Shown piece after piece: positions 35,242 through 42,858 of a stretch of DNA of 64,000 bases. Position 1 is the stretch's first letter; every line of letters starts with the position of its first letter. The notes beneath the pieces were generated by a model. That model did no database searches and had not been told where the DNA came from. It was given only the letters and a program-made list of their open reading frames with translations. Made by a program: the position numbers and the translations under genes. Origin of the DNA: Streptomyces sp. NBC_00557. GTDB taxonomy: Bacteria; Actinomycetota; Actinomycetes; Streptomycetales; Streptomycetaceae. Where the stretch lies: the NCBI RefSeq assembly GCF_036345995.1, contig NZ_CP107797.1:1-64000 (forward strand), in the 5' to 3' direction.

Positions 35242-35270
35242 AAGATACAAACCTGTCGGTTTATTTTCTT
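35242..35270. promoter_or_regulatory. ARE-like dyad upstream of the first receptor
   Basis: AAGATACAAACC, then TGT, then CGGTTTATTTTCTT: an A-rich arm and a T-rich arm around CC..GG. This is the closest match to a receptor autoregulatory element in the window, about 45 bases before the receptor start, suggesting self-repression. Confidence 0.7.
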
Positions 35271-35314
35271 CCCGGAAAGTAACCGTCACCGAGCCGATAG
35301 CGGAGGTGAGGGCC

Positions 35315-35998
35315 GTGGCGTTGCAGGAACGGGCCATCAGGACGAGGCGGGCCATCCTCGTAGCTGCTGCTGGAGTCTTCGCCGAGGTGGGCTACGAGGC
35401 GGCGACGATCTCGGAGATCCTCCACCGGGCCAACGTCACCAAGGGGGCGCTGTACTTCCACTTCGCCTCCAAGGAGGAGCTGGCGCAGGCGGTGCTGGCC
35501 GGCCAGCTGGCGTCGATCCCGCCCCCGCCGCCGCAGGAACTGATGCTCCAGCAGGGCATCGACGAAGCCTTCCTGCTCGCCCATCTGCTGTCGGAGGGGG
35601 ATCCGTTGGTGCAGGGCAGCATCCGCCTGACGGTCGAGCAGGGGGCCCCGAGCGACGGCCTGGACCGAAGGGTGCCGATGAGCGGGTGGATCGAGCACAA
35701 CATCGAGATCCTCGGCAAGGCGAAGGAGAACGGCGAGCTGCTGCCGCACGTGGATGTCGCGGCGACGGCACGGATGTTCGTCGGGGCGTTCACCGGCGTG
35801 CAGATGCTGTCCAAGATCATGTCGAATCATGCCGACCTGCCGGAGCGGGTGTCGGACCTTCAGCGTCACCTGGTGGCGAGCATCGCGGTCCCCGCGGTGC
35901 TCATGCAGCTCGACACGGCCGCCGACCGGGGTGCCCGGGTGTACGCGGAGGCACTGCGGCTGCGTGAGGCCGCCGAGAAGGTCCCGGCCGCCGGCTGA
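35315..35998 (+). CDS. Receptor-type TetR regulator (ArpA/AvaR-like)
   Basis: A 227-residue TetR-family protein. The helix-turn-helix (QERAIRTRRAILVAAAGVFAEVGYEAATISEILHRANV, then TKGALYFHFASKEELA) is typical of gamma-butyrolactone/avenolide receptors, which bind ARE DNA and let go on hormone binding. The ligand domain has the expected length. The start at GTG 35315 is chosen for the GGAGGTGAGG ribosome site, since an upstream in-frame start at 35237 overlaps the ARE. It sits between the oxidase and P450 genes. Confidence 0.85.
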   Translation: MALQERAIRTRRAILVAAAGVFAEVGYEAATISEILHRANVTKGALYFHFASKEELAQAVLAGQLASIPPPPPQELMLQQGIDEAFLLAHLLSEGDPLVQGSIRLTVEQGAPSDGLDRRVPMSGWIEHNIEILGKAKENGELLPHVDVAATARMFVGAFTGVQMLSKIMSNHADLPERVSDLQRHLVASIAVPAVLMQLDTAADRGARVYAEALRLREAAEKVPAAG

Positions 35999-36131
35999 CA
36001 ACCGGCGGGAGCGGAGCTACAACTGAACAGTCGTCGGGGGCGTGACCGCGTACGTCCCCGGAGGGGAGGGCGGGGGACCCCTCCCCTGGGCAAGGTGCCA
36101 TCTGTGCAAGACCGACCCGGGGAGTACGACG

Positions 36132-37367
36132 ATGAATACGGCTGCTGTGTGTCCTTATGCCCTGGACGTGACCGGGCGTGACCTGGCGGGGGAAGCCGCC
36201 ATGCTGCGGGCGCAGGGACCCGCCGTCCAGGTCCAGCTGCCCGGCGGTGTGATCGCCTGGGCCGTGGTCGGACAGCGGTACGTGGAGCGGCTGCTGACCG
36301 ACTCTCGCGTCTCCAAGGACGCCCGTCTGCACTGGCCCGACTTCATCGAGGGCCGTATCACCGAGGAGTGGCCGCTGTACCCGTGGGTGGCGAACGAGAA
36401 CATGCTGTTCGCCTACGGGGAGAGTCATGCGCGGCTGCGCCGGCTGGTCGCCGGGGCCTTCACCGCGCGCCGCACCGAGGCCATGCGCCCCCGGGTCGCC
36501 GAGATCACGGCCGAACTCGTCGACGGCCTGGCCGCCCTCCCGGCCGACACCCCGGTCGATCTGCGGACGGCCTTCGCCGAGATACTGCCCATGCGGGTGA
36601 TCTGCGAGCTGTTCGGAGTCCCGCAGGGAGGACCGACGGACGCCCTGTGCGTCGCTCTGCACAAGGTCTTCAGCACCACCCTGCCCGGACAGGAGATAGA
36701 GGCCGCGCGCATACAGGCCTTCATGCTGCTGTCGCAGCTGGTGCAGGACAAGCGGGCCGAGCCCGGGGACGACCTGACCAGTTCGCTCATCGCGGCCCGG
36801 GACCAGGACGACCGCCTGAGCGAGGCGGAACTGCTCGGCACGCTCTTCCTGATGATCGCCGGTGGACAGGACACCACCGCAGCGCTGATCACCAACGCCG
36901 TGGGCGCGCTGCTGAGCCACCCGGACCAGCTGGAGCACGTGCGTGCCGGCCGGGCCGGCTGGCAGGACGTGTCGGCCGAGACGATGCGGGTGCACACTCC
37001 CGGCGCCTACTCGCCGATGCGGTTCGCGGTGGAGGACATCGACCTGGACGGGGTCCTCATCCGCAAGGGCGACCCCATCCTGGTCAACTTCGCCGCGGGC
37101 GGCCTGGACCCCGAGCGCTACGGCCCGGACGCCGACCGGTTCGACGTGCTGCGCCCCGAGCGCGACACGCTCGGTTTCGGGCACGGCGCGCACCGCTGCA
37201 TGGGCGCGCCGCTCGCCGAGGTGGAGGCGACCGGAGCCTTCGCGGCGCTCTTCGAGCGCTTTCCCCGGATGCGGCTCGCCTGCGCTCCGCAGGAGCTGGA
37301 GCCGATGTCCAGCTTCCTGATGAACTCCTACCGTGCCCTGCCGGTGCTGCTGGACCCGCAGGACTGA
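36132..37367 (+). CDS. Cytochrome P450 (Cyp17-like in context)
   Basis: A 411-residue soluble bacterial P450. The oxygen-binding I-helix motif is [10 protein letters not shown], the ExxR helix is in ETMRVHTP and the heme ligand Cys356 lies in [15 protein letters not shown]. The start ATG 36132 ([12 protein letters not shown]) is favoured by a GGGGAG site. In avenolide synthesis a P450 hydroxylates the acyl precursor made with Aco. The gene order here gives it that likely role, though it could equally tailor the polyketide. No ferredoxin gene adjoins. Confidence 0.88.
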   Translation: MNTAAVCPYALDVTGRDLAGEAAMLRAQGPAVQVQLPGGVIAWAVVGQRYVERLLTDSRVSKDARLHWPDFIEGRITEEWPLYPWVANENMLFAYGESHARLRRLVAGAFTARRTEAMRPRVAEITAELVDGLAALPADTPVDLRTAFAEILPMRVICELFGVPQGGPTDALCVALHKVFSTTLPGQEIEAARIQAFMLLSQLVQDKRAEPGDDLTSSLIAARDQDDRLSEAELLGTLFLMIAGGQDTTAALITNAVGALLSHPDQLEHVRAGRAGWQDVSAETMRVHTPGAYSPMRFAVEDIDLDGVLIRKGDPILVNFAAGGLDPERYGPDADRFDVLRPERDTLGFGHGAHRCMGAPLAEVEATGAFAALFERFPRMRLACAPQELEPMSSFLMNSYRALPVLLDPQD

Positions 37368-37383
37368 CGCGCAGGCGAGGCCG

Positions 37384-37433
37384 GCGGCGGGACTCCGTCC
37401 GCCCCCGCACCGGGGCGGACGGAGTCCCGCCGC
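37384..37433 (+). terminator. Terminator after the P450 gene
   Basis: Perfect 22-bp inverted repeat (37384-37405 with 37412-37433) with a 6-base loop, followed by TTTGTG. It lies 17 bases past the stop codon. Confidence 0.85.
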
Positions 37434-37637
37434 TTTGTGCCTTGTGCGTGGCCGAGGAACCGCTTGAACATCGGCGGAGCGCGCTGGGCGGACCGGAAAA
37501 CCGCGTGGCAGGTTCATTAAGCTGCGTATGTTCTGGGAAGGCTGCCCAGAAGCAGGAGCGAAGCAGGATCCCCAGCGCGCTGCGCCACCGCGCAGCCGCC
37601 GGTCACATCCGCCCGACCAGGAACAACGCCGACGATC

Positions 37638-37667
37638 AAAAATGTACCAAGCGTGCGGTTTGTTAAG
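37638..37667. promoter_or_regulatory. ARE-like dyad upstream of the second receptor
   Basis: Left arm AAAAATGTACCAA and right arm TGCGGTTTGTTAAG, the A-rich/T-rich halves of a receptor site, about 75 bases before the regulator start. Confidence 0.6.
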
Positions 37668-37741
37668 ATCCGCGTGGTTGTTCCGGTCCGGGGCAGGCGT
37701 ATGAGCGCCTCAGGTCTCCGCGCGCTGAGGAGGAGGGTGTG

Positions 37742-38377
37742 ATGGTCAAGCAGGTGCGGGCGGCACGGACGCGCCAGTCCCTGATCCGTGCGGCGGCCGA
37801 GGTGTTCGCCGCCGACGGGTACGCCCTCGCTTCCCTTCCGGCGATCAGCAGGCGCGCAGGGGTCAGCGCCGGCGCTCTCCACTTCCACTTCGCCAGCAAG
37901 GACGCCCTGGCCACCGAGGTGGAGTCGGCGGCCGCGGACTCGGTCGAGAAGCTGGCCGAGCGCTGCCGTGACGCGGCAGGGACGTCCTTGCAGTCGCTCA
38001 TGTCCGTGATGTCCGGCCTGTTGCTGGCCGTCGCCGACGACCCGGTGGTCAGGGCCGGCTTCAAACTCAGCGGTGACCCCTCCCGGAAGGGCCGTGCGGC
38101 CATGCTGGGCTGGTGGCACGACTGTGTGCGCGACCTGGTCCTGCAAGCGCAGCGCGCGGGCGAACTGGCGGACGGGGTCTCGCCGGATGACGCGACGACC
38201 ACCATCGTGGCGGCGACCGTCGGCATGGAGCTGGTCTCGGCGGCGGACGACGACTGGCTCTCGGCCGACCGCATGGCGCAGTTCTGGTCCTTCATCATGC
38301 CGCGGTTGGCGGCTGTTCCCGAGCGTGTGCTCGTGTCAGTGTCGGACGAGACGCGGACACAGGGGTCTCTCCAGTAA
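37742..38377 (+). CDS. Second receptor-type TetR regulator (AvaR2/BarB-like)
   Basis: A 211-residue TetR protein (ATG 37742; GTG 37739 is possible) after a strong GGAGGAGGG site. The HTH (RAARTRQSLIRAAAEVFAADGYALASLPAISRRAGV, SAGALHFHFASKDALA) and ligand domain with the typical GWWHDCVRDLVLQAQ segment match butyrolactone-receptor homologues. In related clusters a second homologue is often a pseudo-receptor that senses the antibiotic rather than the hormone. Which kind this is cannot be told from sequence alone. It ends 240 bases before the first SARP. Confidence 0.82.
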   Translation: MVKQVRAARTRQSLIRAAAEVFAADGYALASLPAISRRAGVSAGALHFHFASKDALATEVESAAADSVEKLAERCRDAAGTSLQSLMSVMSGLLLAVADDPVVRAGFKLSGDPSRKGRAAMLGWWHDCVRDLVLQAQRAGELADGVSPDDATTTIVAATVGMELVSAADDDWLSADRMAQFWSFIMPRLAAVPERVLVSVSDETRTQGSLQ

Positions 38378-38400
38378 AACAGCATGCACGGTCTGGTAAT
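38376..38400. promoter_or_regulatory. ARE-like element A before SARP 1
   Basis: AAAACAGCATGCACGGTC followed by TGGTAAT, matched almost exactly by 47037-47061 before SARP 2. It overlaps the end of the preceding TetR gene. Confidence 0.5.
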
Positions 38401-38539
38401 GGCTGGGTCAAATACCCCGGCGCTACCGGCACTCTTCTGTTGATTGTCCCGTTTGCCCGGCTTCTTCCGGGGCGTTGGTCCGGTCAATTGAGCGATCCTC
38501 GGGTGCGGATGGAGAGCAAGCAGGTTTCCCGGTTTGGCA

Positions 38540-38568
38540 TTGACATACCGCACGCGCTGTTTTTTACT
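38540..38568 (+). promoter_or_regulatory. SARP 1 promoter overlapping an ARE-like dyad
   Basis: -35 TTGACA (38540-38545), 17-base spacer, -10 TTTACT (38563-38568). The spacer ACATACCG...GCTGTTTTTT is ARE-like, so a bound receptor would block polymerase. A near-identical copy precedes SARP 2. Confidence 0.65.
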
Positions 38569-38617
38569 CGAGGTGCTAGGGAAACGCTGCAGACCGCACG
38601 GGAACGGGGGAGACGGC

Positions 38618-39451
38618 GTGGACATCGATGTACTCGGCACACTCGCCGTACGGCACAAAGGGGTGTCCATCACGCCTACGGCGCCCAAACCGCGCCAGGT
38701 GCTCGCCCTGCTGGCGCTGCGCGCCGGCCAGGTCGTCGCGGTGGGCGCCCTGTCCGAGGAGCTGTGGGGGAGCAAGCCCCCGCGCAGCTCCCGCGCCACC
38801 TTGCAGACCTACATTCTGCAGTTGCGCGAACTCATCACGGCCGCCCTGGAGAACGGCCCCGGGGACGACGCCGGAAAGCGCTGCCAGGCCAAGGACGTGC
38901 TGCTGACCGTGCCCGGTGGCTATCTGCTCAAGGGCGGCGACGGCACGAGCGACGTGCGGGAGTTCGAGCGGCTCGCCGGCTCCGGGTACCGGGCCATGGA
39001 CGCCGAGGACTACCCCCAGGCCGCCCGTCTGCTGCGCGAGGCGCTCGAACTGTGGACCGGGCCCGCGCTCGCCGACGTCCACACGGGTCCTCATCTGCAG
39101 ACCGAGGTCAAGCGGCTGGAGGAGAGCCGGCTGTGCGCGCTCGACCAGCGCGTCGAAGCGGACCTGCGGCTCGGCCGGCACCGTGAGCTGCTCGCCGAAC
39201 TGACCGTGCTGGTCAACCGGTACCCCACCCACGAGAGCCTGTGCGGCCAGTACATGCTCGCGCTGTACCGCTCAGGGCGCCGCGGCGAGGCGCTCGACGC
39301 CTACCAGCGCCTGCGCGCCACCCTGGTGCGCACCCTCGGCCTCGAACCGTCCCCCGCGCTCGCCAAGCTGCAGCGCTCCATCCTGATGTCCGGCCCCGAC
39401 ACCCTCACGGCCCGCCCCACGACGGGCGTGTCCGTGGCCCCCGTCGGCTGA
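38618..39451 (+). CDS. SARP-family pathway activator 1
   Basis: A 277-residue Streptomyces antibiotic regulatory protein: an OmpR-like winged helix (VDIDVLGTLAVRHKGVSITPTAPKPRQVLALLAL, TLQTYILQLRELI) followed by a bacterial transcriptional activator domain (LQTEVKRLEESRLCALDQRVEADLRLGRHRELLAEL). It starts at GTG 38618 with a GGGGGAG site. It binds direct repeats at biosynthetic promoters in other clusters. It is very similar to SARP 2 at 47129, including the promoter. It precedes the aromatase gene and is probably released by the hormone receptors. Confidence 0.9.
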   Translation: MDIDVLGTLAVRHKGVSITPTAPKPRQVLALLALRAGQVVAVGALSEELWGSKPPRSSRATLQTYILQLRELITAALENGPGDDAGKRCQAKDVLLTVPGGYLLKGGDGTSDVREFERLAGSGYRAMDAEDYPQAARLLREALELWTGPALADVHTGPHLQTEVKRLEESRLCALDQRVEADLRLGRHRELLAELTVLVNRYPTHESLCGQYMLALYRSGRRGEALDAYQRLRATLVRTLGLEPSPALAKLQRSILMSGPDTLTARPTTGVSVAPVG

Positions 39452-39544
39452 CGAGCCCTCAGCCACCACCTCCTCCACCAGGAATCGAGCCCCGCTCAGG
39501 CCCTGCGGTGCAGCGTTGATCACACCTGGAGGAGGGGGTCGCGC

Positions 39545-40489
39545 ATGTCGTCGCAGCGAGTGCACGCCGCCCAGCACACGGTCCCGGTCGCGGCGCCCGC
39601 GGGCGTCGTCTACGGCCTGCTCGTCGACGCCCCCCGCTGGCCCGTTCTGCTGGCCCCCTACATTCACGTCGAACGCGTCGACTTCGACGGCACCGAGGAG
39701 GACCTGCGGCTGTGGCACCTGCTCGGCGGCCAGGTGTCCTCCGCCCTCGCCCGCCGCGTGCTGCGGCCACAGGAGCGCCGTATCGAGTTCGAACGGCGCG
39801 ATGCCCTGCTGCCCGGAGCGCCGACGTCCGGTACCTGGAGCGTGGCGCCCGACGGCGACGGCAGGTGCCTGCTGACCCTGCGCCATGAGCGCCCCGCCGG
39901 GCCCCACGAGACGCCCGGCACCCTGGAGACGGACGTGCGGGCCGAGCTGGAGGAGCTGCGCCGGGCGGCCGAGCGCTGGGACCGGCTGGACGAACTGCTG
40001 CTGTCCTTCGAGGACAGCGTGTACGTCTCCGGCTCCGCCGAACTCGTCTACGACTTCCTCTACCGCATCGAGGACTGGGCCGACCTGGTTCCGGACGTCG
40101 ACCGGGCCCAGGTCACCGAGGACCGACCGGGTGTGCAGACGACGGTCCTGCACACCTGCGCCCCGGAGACCGGGGAGACGATCCTCTCCGAGGCCGTACG
40201 GCTGTGCTTCCCGGCCGCCGGACGGATCGTGCACAAGGAGACCGTGACACCCGACCCCGTCGCCGCGCACTACGGGGAGTGGTACCTGGAGCCCGACGAG
40301 ACCGGAGTGCGGGTCGTCTCCGCCCACCACGTGATGCTCCGGGAGAGCGCGGTGGAGGCCGTCCTGGGCGGCGGCGCCCTCCTCGTGGACGCCCGCCGGT
40401 ATGTGCGCGAGTGGCTGGGCCGCTCCAGCACCGAGGCGCTGAGCCTGGCGCGGTGGCACGCCGAGAGCGCCGTACGCCGACTGCGATGA
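39545..40489 (+). CDS. Polyketide aromatase/cyclase (two SRPBCC domains)
   Basis: A 314-residue di-domain enzyme of the type that folds and aromatises type II polyketide chains. The first START-like domain covers about 10-140 (HTVPVAAPAGVVYGLLVDAPRWPVLLAP), the second about 155-300 (VSGSAELVYDFLYRIEDWADLVPDVDRAQ). Both are complete. The ATG 39545 has a strong GGAGGAGGG site. The next gene overlaps its stop by ATGA. It is one of the few signs that an aromatic polyketide is made, though no ketosynthase is in view. Confidence 0.85.
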   Translation: MSSQRVHAAQHTVPVAAPAGVVYGLLVDAPRWPVLLAPYIHVERVDFDGTEEDLRLWHLLGGQVSSALARRVLRPQERRIEFERRDALLPGAPTSGTWSVAPDGDGRCLLTLRHERPAGPHETPGTLETDVRAELEELRRAAERWDRLDELLLSFEDSVYVSGSAELVYDFLYRIEDWADLVPDVDRAQVTEDRPGVQTTVLHTCAPETGETILSEAVRLCFPAAGRIVHKETVTPDPVAAHYGEWYLEPDETGVRVVSAHHVMLRESAVEAVLGGGALLVDARRYVREWLGRSSTEALSLARWHAESAVRRLR

Positions 40490-41853
40490 GCCCGCCGGAG
40501 AACCACCGTACGGCGACCGGCACCACGACGACGAGGAGATCGGCGATGGCCCTGACCCGGCCCGTCTCGCGTGTCGGGCGGCCCCCGACGCCCCGGACAG
40601 CCCCTGACCCCGCGGAGCCGGCGGCCGAAGCGGCGCGCCTGGAGGAACTGCTCGGCGACCCCCGGGATCCCGGCAACCCCTACGGCCGGTCCGCCCTGTG
40701 GGCCCAGGAGCACGGCACTGTGCCGGCCCCTCCCGCCGGCCTGCCCGGCGCCGGGGAGCCGCGGCCGGCCGCCGACCGGCTCGCCCGCGCCCTGCGCCCG
40801 CTCTTCCGGCGCGATCTCGCCCTCGCTCATGCCTGGGGCATCCGGCCGCTGCTGTGCGCACCGGTGCCGCACCCGGCGGCCGCGCTGCTCGGGCCGGGGG
40901 CGCTGACCGCGGCGGCCGGCGGCGTCCTGCGCGGTGCGGCCGGCATCGTGGACGGCCTCGGCAGGCACGAACCCGGCGTCAGGCAGTGGCAGCCGGTCCT
41001 GGCCTCGGCCTTCGCGGATCTGCTGGCCTGCGAGAGCCTGACGGCCGTGGCTCTGCGGTCCGGCCCGCCACAGGAGCGCGGCGCGGACGGCCCCGGGCCC
41101 TCGCCGCAGCAGGGGGAGGGGCTCGCCGCCGTCGTGGGGTATCTCGTACCCCAGCTGGTCGGTGAGCTGCTGGGCGATCTCGAACTGGTCCTGGACGAGT
41201 GCGGTTTCCACCGTGACACGCCCGAGCGGCGCACGCTGGCCAGGATCGTCCGGGAGCGGGCGTTCGCCGGAGTCGACTGGACGGCCGCCAGTACCGCGCA
41301 GGCCCGCATCGTGCGCGGGCTGAGGGAAGCGGACGGCCCGTGGCCGGGGGACGGTACGGAGTGTGCGGCGCTGTTCCGGATCACCGAGGCCGCTCCCGCC
41401 GTGGCGCCAGGCGCGGACCGGGTGCCGGCCGTCGCGGCCACACTGGCCGGTGCCACCGCCCGGCTGGCCGGTGCGGACGAGCCCGCCACCGCGGCGCTCG
41501 CCCGGGTCGGCCGCAGACTGGTCGTCGAGCGGCGGGCGGTGGCCACGGCTTGCGCGGCCACCGCCCCGCACCATCCCGCTGACCCGGCGGCACGTGCCCT
41601 GGCGGACCGCCAGGCCCTGCTGGTGCTGGCCGGCGCCGTGCTGGGGGTGCGGGAAGCGGCGGCCGGGGCACGGCTGCCCTTCCTCGGCGGAGCCGGCTGG
41701 GCGCTGCTGGCGCTCGGACGGATCACCGAGCGGCTCGGGCTGCCGCTGCCCGACCGCACCCCCGATCCGCAGCCGGGCGTGTGGGCGGAGCTGGCCCGGC
41801 GCGGGGCGCACGGCCTGGACTGCGATCTATATGCGACGAGGCTGCGGTGGTGA
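40486..41853 (+). CDS. Acyl-CoA dehydrogenase-like protein, divergent
   Basis: A 455-residue protein starting at ATG 40486, overlapping the previous stop. The N-terminus (LEELLGDPRDPGNPYGRSA, ALRPLFRRDLALAHAWGIRPLL) follows the start of the acyl-CoA dehydrogenase-like group often found with polyketide clusters. The middle has no recognisable flavin motif (no SGxGxG or classic catalytic Glu seen) and the C-terminus is helical (TEAAPAVAPGADRVPAV...VGRRLVVERRAV). It could be an inactive relative or a hydroxylase partner. Paired regulators are not seen. Confidence 0.6.
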   Translation: MSPPENHRTATGTTTTRRSAMALTRPVSRVGRPPTPRTAPDPAEPAAEAARLEELLGDPRDPGNPYGRSALWAQEHGTVPAPPAGLPGAGEPRPAADRLARALRPLFRRDLALAHAWGIRPLLCAPVPHPAAALLGPGALTAAAGGVLRGAAGIVDGLGRHEPGVRQWQPVLASAFADLLACESLTAVALRSGPPQERGADGPGPSPQQGEGLAAVVGYLVPQLVGELLGDLELVLDECGFHRDTPERRTLARIVRERAFAGVDWTAASTAQARIVRGLREADGPWPGDGTECAALFRITEAAPAVAPGADRVPAVAATLAGATARLAGADEPATAALARVGRRLVVERRAVATACAATAPHHPADPAARALADRQALLVLAGAVLGVREAAAGARLPFLGGAGWALLALGRITERLGLPLPDRTPDPQPGVWAELARRGAHGLDCDLYATRLRW

Positions 41854-42722
41854 GCGCGCGGGTCCGCGTCCCGGCGGGACCGTTTCCGCCGCCGTGTCAC
41901 GTGCCCGGGCCGGACGGGCCGTGGGAGGAGGTGCAGGAGCGGATCGAGGAGACGGGCCGGGCGGTGGTGCACACCACGTGGGGCCAGTGGCTGGCACCCG
42001 CCCTGCTCGATCCCGGGCTGCGCACGCTGCTCGGCCGCGACTGGCCCCGCTACCGGCAGCACCCGGCCCCCGCCGGGCGGCTGAGCTTCGCCGTCTCCCG
42101 GGTGGTGGTCAAGCACGCCGCCGCCGCTGCCCTCCAGGTGCCTGCCGGGCGGCTCGACCTCGCCTATCTGCCGGGCGGGCGGCCCGTGCTGCGGGGACTC
42201 GGTGCGGACCTGCAGGTGAGCCTCACCCACACCGACGAGCTGATCGTGGTCGGCGTCAGCCGCGCGGGCCCGGTCGGCGTGGACGCCGAGCCGGCCGGGC
42301 GCCGGATCTCCTTCGAGCTGCTGCGGGGGCACGTGTGCACTCCTGGGGAGGCCGAACTGCTGGCGGCCCTGCCCGAGGAGGAGCGCACCGACCGGTTCCT
42401 GCGGCTGTGGACGCTGAAGGAGGCGTACACCAAGGCGCTGGGGCACGGCATGCGGCGCCGTTTCTCGGCGGTCGGCTTCGCATGGGACGCGTCGGGGGCC
42501 GCCGGGCTGACCGGGGACACGGCCGGGGAGTGGGCCTTCGCCACCCATCTCGTCCAGGAACGCTTCCTGGTGAGCGAGGCGCACCGCCTGGATGCCGTGC
42601 CGACGTCGGAGGGCAGGCTCCGGGCGCCCTTACCCGTCGAGCCGGGCAGGACCCCCCTGAGGGAGCCGCCGGGCCCCCGCGTCGTCGGTCCTCCGGGGGC
42701 GCGGGGCCCCGGACGGCGGTGA
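41850..42722 (+). CDS. Phosphopantetheinyl transferase 1 (Sfp type)
   Basis: A 290-residue enzyme that attaches the phosphopantetheine arm to carrier proteins. The signature VGVDAEP and LWTLKEAYTKALG are both present, with the magnesium-binding Asp and Glu. An extended N-terminal part (about 90 residues, VVHTTWGQWLAPALLDP) is typical of stand-alone Streptomyces PPTases. It starts at GTG 41850, overlapping the preceding stop (GTGA). The Pro/Arg-rich tail is low-complexity. A second PPTase stands at 48779. Confidence 0.88.
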   Translation: MSARVRVPAGPFPPPCHVPGPDGPWEEVQERIEETGRAVVHTTWGQWLAPALLDPGLRTLLGRDWPRYRQHPAPAGRLSFAVSRVVVKHAAAAALQVPAGRLDLAYLPGGRPVLRGLGADLQVSLTHTDELIVVGVSRAGPVGVDAEPAGRRISFELLRGHVCTPGEAELLAALPEEERTDRFLRLWTLKEAYTKALGHGMRRRFSAVGFAWDASGAAGLTGDTAGEWAFATHLVQERFLVSEAHRLDAVPTSEGRLRAPLPVEPGRTPLREPPGPRVVGPPGARGPGRR

Positions 42723-42858
42723 GGCGAGGCGTCGGCGGCCGGTTCGGGCGGGGGTGGCGGGCCGTGGCCGGAAACGCTGTGCAGAAACGATTCGAAAAGG
42801 AGGTCGGGGTACCCGGCACCGCTGCTGCGGCACAGGTGTCCGGCGCCCCGGGCAGCGG

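Larger units (their letters stand above)
34902..35314. other. Divergent promoter region of the oxidase and receptor genes
   Basis: About 410 non-coding bases, more AT-rich than its surroundings, holding two ARE-like dyads (described separately). It should carry opposed promoters under receptor control. No gene is supported. Confidence 0.6.
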
